In this document: in pieces, positions 16,570 through 23,392 of the stretch | Layout: every line of letters starts with the position of its first letter | Position numbering within the stretch: the stretch's first letter is position 1 | Source of the DNA: an uncultured Collinsella sp. | GTDB taxonomy: Bacteria; Actinomycetota; Coriobacteriia; Coriobacteriales; Coriobacteriaceae | NCBI GenBank assembly: GCA_900544995.1 | Contig: UQXC01000019.1 | Coordinates: 1 to 31,829, forward strand | Reading direction: 5' to 3' | DNA length: 31,829 nucleotides | Notes under the pieces: generated by a model | What the model was told of the DNA's origin: nothing | What the model saw: the letters and a program-made list of their open reading frames with translations, nothing else | Databases searched by the model: none | Program-made: the position numbers and the translations under genes

Positions 16570-16605
16570 AAAAAGGGATAAGGCCATGCGGCCCTATCCC
16601 TTTTT
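16570..16605. terminator. Bidirectional intrinsic terminator
   Basis: AAAAAGGGATA (16570-16580) pairs with TATCCCTTTTT (16595-16605), with an inner GGCC/GGCC stem around ATGC. It lies between the convergent kinase gene (plus) and VOC gene (minus) and has A/T tails on both sides. Confidence 0.9.
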
Positions 16606-16627
16606 GCTAGCTATAGCAGCTTGTGCG

Positions 16628-17002
16628 CTACTCGCGGCACAGGTGCACGGCAAAGCCGGCGAACTCGCGTTTAAAGTACACGAGCTTGGTGCTGCCGTCG
16701 GGCAGCAGCACGCGCGACTCCTCGTTGACCTCGAGCCCGCGCTCGGCAAACCACTTCTCGGCCGCATCGATGTCGTTGACGGCAAAGCCGATGTGGCCCT
16801 TGGCGCCACGACCATTCTGCTTCATGACCTCGACCAGCGAATCGTTAAAGTACGAAACCGGGGTCTCGATGACGGGCAGACCCATCATCGTCGAGAACAG
16901 CTCCGCGATCTCCAAGGCGTCTGCCGGGTCGGTGGCGTTAATCCCCACATGGGCAACGCGCATCCCAAAGAGCTCGACCGGATTGGCGTTCTGCTCATTC
17001 AT
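16628..17002 (-). CDS. VOC-family (glyoxalase/dioxygenase-fold) protein
   Basis: 124-residue single-domain vicinal-oxygen-chelate protein. The paired beta-alpha-beta-beta-beta modules are visible. RVAHVGINATDPADALEIAELFSTMMGLPVI gives the first metal-type histidine. GHIGFAVNDIDAAEKWFAERGLEV begins the second module, and FKREFAGFAVHLCRE ends the protein with the H/E region. The ATG is 11 bases after the PTS IIB stop codon with only a weak ribosome site, so translation is probably coupled. The substrate is unknown; family members include lactoylglutathione lyase, methylmalonyl-CoA epimerase and resistance proteins. The tie to a sugar PTS subunit hints at carbonyl or sugar-phosphate by-products, which is inference only. 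Confidence 0.82.
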   Translation of the reverse strand: MNEQNANPVELFGMRVAHVGINATDPADALEIAELFSTMMGLPVIETPVSYFNDSLVEVMKQNGRGAKGHIGFAVNDIDAAEKWFAERGLEVNEESRVLLPDGSTKLVYFKREFAGFAVHLCRE

Positions 17003-17013
17003 ACAGGTAGCGC

Positions 17014-17301
17014 CTACTGAGCCATGACGTCGAGGACGGCCTTCTCGGCAGCGACGCGGTTCATGCCGGTCATGAAGGGCACGCCGCTCACGTACGGGCA
17101 GGTGAGGCCCTCGGGGGCAACGGTGGTGGCGATCAGCAGGTCGGCGCCCTCGTCGCAGTAATCCTTGGCCTCGGAGATGGCGCACTGCACGATCTCATAC
17201 TTGCCGGCATAACCGTTGGCGTCGAGCATGGTGGCGACCTTCTGGGCAACGAGCGTGGAAGTAGCAGCGCCAGCACCGCAAGCCAAAACGATCTTCTTCA
17301 T
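17014..17301 (-). CDS. PTS system IIB component, galactitol (GatB) type
   Basis: 95-residue phosphocarrier domain. The phosphorylated cysteine is C8 in VLACGAGAATSTLVAQKV, matching the GatB-type loop. Other fitting motifs are IVQCAISEAKDY, DLLIATT and the GVPFMTGMN segment near the C-terminus. In a PTS it passes phosphate from IIA to the incoming sugar. No IIA or IIC gene is visible in this window, so it is an orphan subunit here, co-transcribed with the downstream VOC gene. AAGGGAGA precedes the ATG by about eight bases. It may serve a permease encoded elsewhere or act as a regulatory phosphate carrier. Confidence 0.87.
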   Translation of the reverse strand: MKKIVLACGAGAATSTLVAQKVATMLDANGYAGKYEIVQCAISEAKDYCDEGADLLIATTVAPEGLTCPYVSGVPFMTGMNRVAAEKAVLDVMAQ

Positions 17302-17403
17302 AGGTAATGTCTCCCTTCATGGTTTACTTTAGGTAAGTGTACCGCAGCGAGCGATGGCACTCAGCCTCGATGAGCTTTTATGCCAGTTTGCTTGCACGCT
17401 GCG

Positions 17404-17409
17404 TATAAT
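17404..17409 (+). promoter_or_regulatory. Consensus -10 box (TATAAT)
   Basis: Perfect TATAAT about 55 bases before the ATG at 17465 on the plus strand. No good -35 lies 16-18 bases upstream. It would drive the TPR-like membrane-anchored gene. Confidence 0.5.
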
Positions 17410-17464
17410 ACATCTAGTACGTGTTGTCATACCGCTCGCTTTATGAGCGACTAAGGACCCCAAT

Positions 17465-18088
17465 ATGCCCGATTCCCGCACACTCTGGACCGCCGTCGTT
17501 ATCATCTGCATCGCCGTGTCGGTGTTCTTTAGCGTCAAAAAACGCACCACGTTTAAACGCCTGCAGCAGCTTATGGCTGCCAAGCAGTGGGACGAGTTCG
17601 ATCGTTTGCTCGACGCCAAACTCACCAGCATGCTGTACCCGCGCTACAACCGCGACTACCTGCGTCTGAACTCCTATCTGCTGCGCGAGGACCACGAGCG
17701 TGCCAGCGAGATGTTCGACCTGCTGCTGGGGCTCAACCTCCCCAAGATGCAGCGCGTCGACCTGGTGATCAAAGCCTTTAACTACTATGTTGGCCAGGAG
17801 GACCGCAAAAAGTCCAAAGAGCTGTTGCACGAGATCAAGGGCTTTGAGGGCGGTCAGGCCGAGGCAGTTGCGCACGAGTGTCAGCTGATGTACGACACGA
17901 TGATCCTCAAGCGCCACAACGACATTCCCGAGCTGGAGCGCATGCTCGAGGATGTCGGCGACGACCCGGTCAAGCGCTGCCGCTTGGAGTACCTGCTGGC
18001 CCTGCAGTACCAGAACAAGGGCGACGAAGCCAAGTTCCAGGAGTTCCTTGAGAAGTCGGGCCAACACTCGATGGCTGTCAACGCGTAA
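17465..18088 (+). CDS. Membrane-anchored helical-repeat (TPR-like) protein, hypothetical
   Basis: 207 residues. One N-terminal membrane helix (about 7-24, TLWTAVVIICIAVSVFFSV) is followed by KKR, so the rest should be cytosolic. The remainder is all-helical with TPR-like alternation (DEFDRLLDAKLTSMLYPRYNRDYLRLNSYLLREDHERASEMFDLLLGL; later KRCRLEYLLALQYQNKGDEAKFQEFLEKSG). AAGGA lies seven bases before the ATG. I recognise no named family. Such anchored repeat proteins usually scaffold other proteins. The gene ends 31 bases before tRNA-Leu on the same strand. Confidence 0.75.
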   Translation: MPDSRTLWTAVVIICIAVSVFFSVKKRTTFKRLQQLMAAKQWDEFDRLLDAKLTSMLYPRYNRDYLRLNSYLLREDHERASEMFDLLLGLNLPKMQRVDLVIKAFNYYVGQEDRKKSKELLHEIKGFEGGQAEAVAHECQLMYDTMILKRHNDIPELERMLEDVGDDPVKRCRLEYLLALQYQNKGDEAKFQEFLEKSGQHSMAVNA

Positions 18089-18099
18089 CGGGCGGCTTG

Positions 18100-18108
18100 T
18101 GCTAGACT
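18100..18108 (+). promoter_or_regulatory. Extended -10 promoter of tRNA-Leu
   Basis: TG-C-TAGACT forms an extended -10 twelve bases before the first tRNA base, placing transcription start around 18115. It lies just after the preceding gene's stop codon; no -35 is evident. Confidence 0.4.
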
Positions 18109-18119
18109 TCTAGTCTCAC

Positions 18120-18204
18120 GGGGGCGTGGCGGAATTGGCATACGCAGGAGACTTAAAATCTCTCGCCGCAAGGATTGTGGGTTCGAGTCCCACCGCCCCT
18201 ACCA
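18120..18204 (+). tRNA. tRNA-Leu (anticodon UAA)
   Basis: 85 bases including an encoded CCA. The acceptor stem GGGGGCG pairs with CGCCCCT (first pair G-U), discriminator A. The D arm contains GGCGGAATTGGCATACGC, typical of tRNA-Leu. The anticodon stem GGAGA/TCTCT holds the loop CTTAAAA with anticodon TAA. A long class II variable region follows, and the T arm is GTGGG-TTCGAGT-CCCAC. A terminator follows at 18216. Confidence 0.96.
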
Positions 18205-18215
18205 TATGGAGCTTT

Positions 18216-18254
18216 CGAGCCCGTGTCCCCAAGGGATGCGGGCTCGTTTCTTTT
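18216..18254 (+). terminator. Intrinsic terminator of tRNA-Leu
   Basis: CGAGCCCG (18216-18223) pairs with CGGGCTCG (18239-18246), followed directly by TTTCTTTT. Confidence 0.85.
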
Positions 18255-18271
18255 ACACGCCGGCGGGGCTC

Positions 18272-18342
18272 TAAGTTGCGGTGGAATAGTTCCTATTTTG
18301 GTAGTTTACCAGCCCATTTAGGAACTATTCCACCGCAACTTA
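18272..18342. repeat. Long inverted repeat, TTGCGGTGRAATAG family, copy A
   Basis: The 24-bp arms 18272-18295 and 18319-18342 are perfectly complementary around a 23-base loop that itself contains TGGTA-GTT-TACCA. The arm begins TAAGTTGCGGTGGAATAG. Related arms occur at 19861-19923 and 26607-26675. It has no coding capacity and lies between tRNA-Leu and the ATPase gene. Confidence 0.85.
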
Positions 18343-18355
18343 GGTTGGTATTTAC

Positions 18356-18438
18356 ACATTTTCCGATGGAAAAACGTGGCTGTCTCGCACATTTTCCGAT
18401 GGAAAAACGTGGTTGTCTCGCACATTTTCCGATGGAAA
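18356..18438 (+). repeat. 33-bp tandem repeat (2.5 units) with a palindromic core
   Basis: Units start at 18356, 18389 and 18422. The first two differ at one base; the third is truncated after 17 bases. Each contains ACATTTTCCGATGGAAA, and the full units show the palindrome TTTTCC-GAT-GGAAAA. The spacing is 33 bp, about three helical turns, so bound proteins would lie on one face of the DNA. The last unit overlaps the -35 region of the ATPase promoter. This suggests an operator array or promoter-linked repeat. Confidence 0.8.
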
Positions 18439-18452
18439 CGACCAAATGGCCT

Positions 18453-18481
18453 TATACTAGCCGAGAGGGTTGGGAGGCAAT
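18453..18481 (+). promoter_or_regulatory. -10 box and ribosome site of the DUF4143 ATPase gene
   Basis: TATACT at 18453-18458 is followed by GGGAGG four bases before the ATG at 18482. The -35 position falls in the third tandem-repeat unit and has no good consensus, so the promoter may depend on a factor binding the repeats. Confidence 0.5.
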
Positions 18482-19783
18482 ATGCAGCGACAGCTTATGA
18501 GTGAACTTATCGCTTGGAAATCAAGGGCGAATCGCAAACCTCTCTTGCTTAGGGGAGCCCGCCAGACAGGAAAGACTTGGCTTCTTAACGAATTCGCAAG
18601 CCAGCAGTATCGAAACGTCATTCGTTTTGACTTTATGCTCGAGCCGAGCACACGCTCACTGTTCGATGGGGACCTCGACCCCAAGCGCATCATCTCCCAG
18701 ATAGAACTCCTACGTGGCCAAACCGTAACGCCGGAAGACACGCTCATCATCTTCGACGAGATCCAAGAGGCACCACGCGGGATCACCTCACTCAAGTACT
18801 TCAACGAACTTGCACCCGAATACCACATCGTGGCAGCCGGTTCCTATATGGGCCTCGCGCTCCGACGCGAAAATGAGTCATTTCCCGTCGGTAAAATCGA
18901 CCAGCTCACCATGCGTCCCATGGGGTTTGCTGAGTTCGTTCGTGCCGTCGACGGCGGCCCGCTCGCCGACGCCGTCCTTGCCGCAGACATGGACCTTCTG
19001 GCAAACGTTACCGAAAAGCTCGAGCACTTGCTCAAGGAATACCTTGTTGTCGGCGGCATGCCCGAAGTTGTCTCCGCTTTCGCCGAGACACGCGACTTCA
19101 TCGAAGCCCGAAGGCTTCAGCAGCAAATCATCGAGGCTTACGAATCCGATTTTGGCAAACATGCACCCGCCCGCATCGTCGAGCGCATGAGGTTGGTTTG
19201 GAAATCCCTTCCCGGCCAGCTTGCAAAGGAGAACAAGAAGTTTGTCTATGGCGCCCTTCGTCCCGGAGCGCGCGCACGCGATTTCGAGGAAAGCCTCCAG
19301 TGGCTCACGGACTACGGAATCGTTCATAAGGTGCCACGTGTTTCCGCTCTAAAGGCGCCGCTCTCGAGCTACGAAGACCTCTCGGGCTTCAAACTGTTCT
19401 GCATCGACACCGGTATCCTCGGAGCGCTCTCCGGTCTCTCTCCGGCCATCGTTCTTAACGGATCCGCTGTTTTTACCGAGTTCAAAGGTTCGCTGACCGA
19501 ACAATACGTCGCGCAGGAGCTTTTGCTCCAGGACAAAACTCCCGCGTATTGGTCCTCTACCTCTGGCAATGCCGAAACCGACTTTGCCATCGACCATGCG
19601 GGAACCGTGCTTCCGCTTGAGGTCAAGGCGGCAGAGAACCTTAAAGCGAAGAGTCTGAAAATAGCCTGCGAAAAATTCAAACTCGAGCGTTGCGTGAGGA
19701 GCTCCCTGGCGGCATATAGAGACGAGGGCATGCTCATCAATATTCCGCTTTGGGAGATTGGGCAGATCGACAAGCTGGCATAG
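18482..19783 (+). CDS. AAA ATPase with DUF4143 / PD-(D/E)XK-like C-terminal domain
   Basis: 433-residue ATP-binding protein. N-terminal AAA domain: Walker A LLRGARQTGKTWLL (about residues 22-35), Walker B LIIFDEIQE and the sensor strand VAAGSYMG. The middle region is helical. The C-terminal DUF4143 domain shows GIVHKVPRVSALKAPLS, LFCIDTGILGALSG and TEFKGSLTEQYVAQELL. It ends with a nuclease-like core ETDFAID...LPLEVKAAEN, carrying the D and ExK of the PD-(D/E)XK fold. ATG 18482 follows GGGAGG at four bases. The biological role of this widespread family is not established. The gene is a lone unit bracketed by inverted repeats (18272-18342 and 19861-19923), and its composition looks slightly less GC-rich than its neighbours by eye, so gain by transfer is plausible. 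Confidence 0.9.
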   Translation: MQRQLMSELIAWKSRANRKPLLLRGARQTGKTWLLNEFASQQYRNVIRFDFMLEPSTRSLFDGDLDPKRIISQIELLRGQTVTPEDTLIIFDEIQEAPRGITSLKYFNELAPEYHIVAAGSYMGLALRRENESFPVGKIDQLTMRPMGFAEFVRAVDGGPLADAVLAADMDLLANVTEKLEHLLKEYLVVGGMPEVVSAFAETRDFIEARRLQQQIIEAYESDFGKHAPARIVERMRLVWKSLPGQLAKENKKFVYGALRPGARARDFEESLQWLTDYGIVHKVPRVSALKAPLSSYEDLSGFKLFCIDTGILGALSGLSPAIVLNGSAVFTEFKGSLTEQYVAQELLLQDKTPAYWSSTSGNAETDFAIDHAGTVLPLEVKAAENLKAKSLKIACEKFKLERCVRSSLAAYRDEGMLINIPLWEIGQIDKLA

Positions 19784-19787
19784 GCGC

Positions 19788-19850
19788 TGTGGGGACGCCC
19801 CGCAAGGGCTGTCCCCAGGTGCTGGCAGAAAAGGAACGTCCCCAGGTGCC
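19788..19850 (-). repeat. Dispersed intergenic repeat (type E, copy 2) with adjoining hairpin
   Basis: 19810-19850 is the reverse complement of 11091-11131 at 34 of 41 positions. Just before it, GGGGAC...GTCCCC (19788-19816) forms a hairpin. It lies immediately downstream of the ATPase stop and next to inverted-repeat copy B. Confidence 0.55.
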
Positions 19851-19860
19851 GGCTGTTGAG

Positions 19861-19923
19861 TTGCGGTGGAATAGGGACTGTTTGGTGCCCGAAAGGGCGA
19901 TTGTAGTCCGTATTTCACCGCAA
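19861..19923. repeat. Long inverted repeat, TTGCGGTGRAATAG family, copy B
   Basis: Nineteen-base arms 19861-19879 (starting TTGCGGTGGAATAGG) and 19905-19923 pair with two imperfections. The loop has an inner GCCC-GAAA-GGGC stem. With copy A it brackets the ATPase gene. It sits six bases from the stop codon of the convergent phosphatase gene. Confidence 0.8.
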
Positions 19924-19928
19924 ATTAT

Positions 19929-20930
19929 TTAGAGGGTGCTGAGAGTGGGGGTCCAGGCGATGGTGGGAGTCGCGCCGTCGAGAACCTCGTTGATGGTGGC
20001 GGCCATGCCAGCGAGTAGGCTGTTCTCGCTTACGGTGAGCGTCTTGTAGCCGCCGGCTCGCATGAGCTCGCGAATCACCACGGCACCTGCCAAGATCACG
20101 CTCGCGCGCTTGGGCTGCACGCCCGGCAACGCGGCAATGCCTGCAACATCCAACGCAGACATGCGCTCGATAGCGGCCGAAATCTGCTCCATCGAAAGCT
20201 CGCGCAGGTGCACAAAGCTCGAGTCGTACGGCTCCAGTTCGTGAACGAGTGCCACGAGCGTGGTGACGGTACCGCCCACCGCGACGAGGCGCTCGGCGCG
20301 CTCAAAGTCGACAGGTAGGCCCTCAAAGTAAGCCCCGAACTGCTCGCCCGCCCATGCACCAGCGGCGACAAGTTCACTGTCCGTTGGCGGCAGCGCCGAG
20401 AAAAACCGCTCCGTCACGCGACGGCAACCGATGTCCAGCGAGCGCGTTCCCTCCAGCGCGAAGACCCCGCGCTCCGGAGCGTATACGCCCGTCACGAGCT
20501 CCGTGGAGCCACCACCCGAATCAGCAACAATGATGCGCTCGCCGGCAAAGTCGTGTGCCACGCCAAAAAACGTCAGGCGTGCCTCAACCTCGCCCGGAAT
20601 CACCTGCGGTTCGAGCCCCAGCCCGCGCAGGCCGTCCAGCAGCAGCGCGGCGTTGGACGCATCGCGCGCGGCACTCGTGCAGGTGGTACAGATGCACGCG
20701 GCGCCAAAGTCGCGCGCCTCGTCCACAAACATGCGGCACGCAGCGAGCACGCGCTCGACGGCCGCCTCACAAAAGCGACCCGTCGCGTCCACGCCCTCGC
20801 CCAGGTCGGTAATCTCGGTATGTTTGGACGATCCCACGATCGCCCCAGCCTCAACCTGGGCCAGCACCAGTCGCGACGACACCGTTCCTAGGTCGATCGC
20901 CGCCACCTTATATCGTTTGCAATTTGTCAT
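19929..20930 (-). CDS. Ppx/GppA-family phosphatase (exopolyphosphatase-like)
   Basis: 333-residue member of the ASKHA-fold Ppx/GppA family, acting on polyphosphate and/or pppGpp. Visible motifs: phosphate loop 1 VAAIDLGTVSSRLVLA, the CICTTCTSAARDASN segment, catalytic-type E in IPGEVEARLTFFGV, phosphate loop 2 ADSGGGSTELVTG and adenosine-like VAVGGTVTTLVAL. It lacks the extra C-terminal HD domain of the long enterobacterial enzymes, as usual for the short actinobacterial form. The first loop reads LGTVSSR where most relatives have IGTNS(S/T)R. GGGAG lies six bases before the ATG. It follows the septum-formation gene by 28 bases, the common actinobacterial eno-divIC-ppx order. Confidence 0.9.
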   Translation of the reverse strand: MTNCKRYKVAAIDLGTVSSRLVLAQVEAGAIVGSSKHTEITDLGEGVDATGRFCEAAVERVLAACRMFVDEARDFGAACICTTCTSAARDASNAALLLDGLRGLGLEPQVIPGEVEARLTFFGVAHDFAGERIIVADSGGGSTELVTGVYAPERGVFALEGTRSLDIGCRRVTERFFSALPPTDSELVAAGAWAGEQFGAYFEGLPVDFERAERLVAVGGTVTTLVALVHELEPYDSSFVHLRELSMEQISAAIERMSALDVAGIAALPGVQPKRASVILAGAVVIRELMRAGGYKTLTVSENSLLAGMAATINEVLDGATPTIAWTPTLSTL

Positions 20931-20958
20931 TGCGGGCTCCCCTCCGGGCGCTACTCGC

Positions 20959-21717
20959 CTACTCGCCGCTGGACGCGACCGTCTGACCCTCGACGCCGTT
21001 AAATCCAAACAGCATATCGAGCGTCTTGATGTACCACGGTGCGTCCTTGCCGACCTCTTCGATCTCTTTGGCCACTTCGCTGGCATTCTTGGCGTTTGAG
21101 GACTTTTTGCTCGACGACGAATCCGAATCATCGTCCAGGCCCAGCACTTCAATCCTCTTCTCGCCGGGCATCGCCATGCCCAGGCCCCGTGCCGAATCCT
21201 TAATGCCCTCTTCCGAGAACCACTTATCAGTGTCTTTTTTCATCTCATCATTGTATTGCTGACGAATCTCGACCTGCTTGGCCAAGATGTCGTTCGAGCG
21301 TTTTGCCACGTATAGGTCGCGCACGGGGAAATACAGGCTCACGAGCGCAAGCGCCACGACAATGCCGATAAACAGCGGGCGCAGAGAGCCATGCGTAAAG
21401 TCATAGATCGCCTTGACCGCCGCATTGTCATTGGCGTAGCGCATAAAGTCCGAGCCCGAAAGACGGCTCGAGGGCCTGCTCGACCTATCGTGCGTTTGAG
21501 CCGACGAGCGCTGAGCATGCGACGAACGTGCCGGGCGCACTGGTCCATCTGTCGAAGTATTCACTTGAGCATTGGGGCGCGAGGTACTTGTCGGGCGCTG
21601 CGTGGAGCGGTCGGCACCGGCGTAGGCGGACCCACCGAGCTGCACCGTGCGCGCACGGCGAGGCGACGGCTCACGCGAACCGGCGGAATAGTACCTGTTA
21701 TCGTAAATCTGATCCAT
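20959..21717 (-). CDS. Septum formation initiator family (DivIC/FtsL-like) protein
   Basis: 252-residue bitopic membrane protein, probably of the divisome. A long, disordered, Ser/Arg-rich cytoplasmic N-terminus (1-100) is followed by one membrane helix (about 113-134, PLFIGIVVALALVSLYFPV). A coiled-coil stretch comes next (VAKRSNDILAKQVEIRQQYNDEMKK), then a region ending SARGLGMAMPGEKRIEVLGL, the usual DivIC end. A Ser/Asp/Lys-rich tail finishes with WYIKTLDMLFGF. ATG 21717 has AAGG five bases before it. Context (downstream of eno, upstream of Ppx) supports the assignment. The unusually long N- and C-terminal extensions are lineage features. Confidence 0.83.
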   Translation of the reverse strand: MDQIYDNRYYSAGSREPSPRRARTVQLGGSAYAGADRSTQRPTSTSRPNAQVNTSTDGPVRPARSSHAQRSSAQTHDRSSRPSSRLSGSDFMRYANDNAAVKAIYDFTHGSLRPLFIGIVVALALVSLYFPVRDLYVAKRSNDILAKQVEIRQQYNDEMKKDTDKWFSEEGIKDSARGLGMAMPGEKRIEVLGLDDDSDSSSSKKSSNAKNASEVAKEIEEVGKDAPWYIKTLDMLFGFNGVEGQTVASSGE

Positions 21718-21808
21718 GTGCGCCTTGTGCGGTTGAGGTTTGTTTGCGCTAAGTATTCTAGTTATAGCACGAGCGCGCGCGTCACCTTCGGCAGCCTTTG
21801 CTCGACAT

Positions 21809-21842
21809 AAAAAAGGCGCTGAGCCATATGGCCCAGCGCCCA
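21809..21842 (-). terminator. Intrinsic terminator of eno
   Basis: On the minus strand GGCGCTG-G-GCC-ATAT-GGC-T-CAGCGCC folds into a strong stem followed by TTTTTT. It lies about 70 bases after the eno stop codon, so the septum protein gene needs its own promoter; TATAAC/TAGAAT sequences around 21755-21770 are candidates. Confidence 0.85.
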
Positions 21843-21913
21843 ATGGTGCTCAACAGCGCCCGGCTGGAGCAAGGCGAATCCGAGTCTTCCCCGCCCCCGC
21901 GAGCTCCGCGTGC

Positions 21914-23203
21914 CTAGCGAATGTTGTAGAACGCGGCCTTGCCGGCGTAGCGCGCACTGCCCTCGAGCTCGTCCTCGATGCGGATGAGCTGGTTGTACTT
22001 GGCGATACGGTCGCTGCGGCACGGGGCGCCCGACTTGATCTGGCCGGCGTTGACGCCCACGACCAGGTCGGCGATCGTGGAGTCCTCGGTCTCGCCGGAG
22101 CGGTGGCTCACGATGCAGGCGTAACCGGCCTCCTTGGCGGTCTCGATGGCCTCGAGCGACTCGGTGAGCGTGCCGATCTGGTTGACCTTGACCAGGATCG
22201 CGTTGGCGGCACCCAGCTCGATGCCCTTCTTGAGGCGCTCGGTGTTGGTGACGAACAGGTCGTCGCCCACCAGCTGCACCTTGTTGCCAATGCGACGGGT
22301 AAGCTCGACCCAGCCGTCCCAGTCCTCCTCGGCCATGCCGTCCTCGATGGAGATGATGGGATAGGTGTCGACGAGCTTCTCCCAGTAATCGACCATCTGG
22401 GCACTCGTGTACTCAACACCCTCGCCCTTGAGCTCGTACATACCGGTCTCGGCGTTGTAGAACTCGGTCGAGGCCGGGTCCATGGCGTACATGAAGTCGA
22501 CGCCGGGCTTAAAGCCGGCCTTCTCCACGGCCTTGGTGATGTATTCGAACGGCTCGGCATTGGTCTTGAGGTTGGGCGCGAAGCCGCCCTCGTCGCCCAC
22601 GCCGCCGCCAAGGCCGGCCTCGTGCAGCACGCCCTTGAGGGTGTGGTAGACCTCGGCGCACCAGCGCAGGCCCTCGGCAAAGCTCGGAGCACCCACGGGC
22701 ATGATCATGAACTCCTGGAAGTCAACGTTGTTGTCGGCATGCATGCCACCGTTGAGGATGTTCATCATGGGCGTGGGCAGCAGGTGAGCGTTGACGCCGC
22801 CCAGGTACTGGTACAGCGAAAGACCCGCCGACTCTGCCGCAGCGCGGGCAACGGCCAGCGACACGCCCAAGATGGCGTTAGCGCCGAGCTTGGTCTTGTT
22901 GGGCGTACCGTCGGCGGCGATCAGCGCGGCATCGACGGCACGCTGGTCGAAGGCATCGAGGCCCACGACGGCATCGGCGCACTCGTTGTTGACGTGCTCG
23001 ACGGCCTGCGAGACGCCCTTGCCCAGATAGCGACCTTTGTCGCCGTCGCGCAACTCGCATGCCTCAAAGGCGCCGGTCGAAGCGCCCGAAGGCACCATCG
23101 CGCGGCCGAAGCTGCCGTCCTCGAGCACGACCTCGACCTCGACGGTGGGGTTGCCGCGGCTGTCGAGTACCTCGCGACCGTAGACGTCCAAAATATCGCT
23201 CAT
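21914..23203 (-). CDS. eno: Enolase (phosphopyruvate hydratase)
   Basis: 429 residues, the normal enolase length, converting 2-phosphoglycerate to phosphoenolpyruvate in glycolysis. All signatures are present: GREVLDSRGNPTVEVEV at the N-terminus, metal ligands in FMYAMDPAS, SIEDGMAEEDWDGW and VGDDLFVTN, the loop VGDEGGFAPN, catalytic lysine in ILVKVNQIGTLTE, VSHRSGETEDS and IKSGAPCRSDRIAKYNQLIRIEDEL. AGGGAGA precedes the ATG. A monocistronic unit is likely given the terminator downstream; its promoter region contains a direct repeat. Confidence 0.98.
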   Translation of the reverse strand: MSDILDVYGREVLDSRGNPTVEVEVVLEDGSFGRAMVPSGASTGAFEACELRDGDKGRYLGKGVSQAVEHVNNECADAVVGLDAFDQRAVDAALIAADGTPNKTKLGANAILGVSLAVARAAAESAGLSLYQYLGGVNAHLLPTPMMNILNGGMHADNNVDFQEFMIMPVGAPSFAEGLRWCAEVYHTLKGVLHEAGLGGGVGDEGGFAPNLKTNAEPFEYITKAVEKAGFKPGVDFMYAMDPASTEFYNAETGMYELKGEGVEYTSAQMVDYWEKLVDTYPIISIEDGMAEEDWDGWVELTRRIGNKVQLVGDDLFVTNTERLKKGIELGAANAILVKVNQIGTLTESLEAIETAKEAGYACIVSHRSGETEDSTIADLVVGVNAGQIKSGAPCRSDRIAKYNQLIRIEDELEGSARYAGKAAFYNIR

Positions 23204-23276
23204 GTTGTCTCCCTCTCACTTGGAAACGTAGTTGATGCAAGCGACTGGCCGACTGTGCACCATCGGTGCGCCTCCG

Positions 23277-23321
23277 TAAGTTAGCCATGTCGCACTTTTT
23301 GCATTATGCCCTAAGTTAGCC
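23277..23321 (-). promoter_or_regulatory. eno: Candidate eno promoter with flanking direct repeats
   Basis: On the minus strand CATAAT (a -10-like hexamer, about 23301-23306) lies between two exact copies of GGCTAACTTA (23321-23312 and 23286-23277), 35 bp apart. The repeats bracket the -10, one near the -35 side and one in the leader. They could be operator half-sites. No strong -35 is seen. Confidence 0.4.
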
Positions 23322-23344
23322 GAGGGATACACTTGATTTTCGAA

Positions 23345-23388
23345 AAATTTAGCGGGAACGATGAGGCATGTCAGCCCGTCGTTCCCGC
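23345..23388 (-). terminator. Intrinsic terminator of the larC2-yfcE-mazG unit
   Basis: GCGGGAACGA (23352-23361) pairs perfectly with TCGTTCCCGC (23379-23388). On the minus strand the stem is followed by TAAATTTTTCG, immediately after mazG. Confidence 0.85.
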
Positions 23389-23392
23389 AGTC

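Noticed and set aside
18272..18342. Inverted repeat copy A as a second terminator for tRNA-Leu
   Set aside because: A proper hairpin with TTTCTTTT already lies at 18216-18254, and copy A has no T tract and relatives at unrelated loci.
18356..18438. Possible CRISPR array
   Set aside because: The units are directly contiguous with no unique spacers, only 2.5 copies are present, and no cas genes are nearby; it is a simple tandem repeat.
21740..23284. Open frame of more than 500 codons on the plus strand across eno
   Set aside because: Antisense to enolase, which is unmistakable; the translated sequence has no family features.
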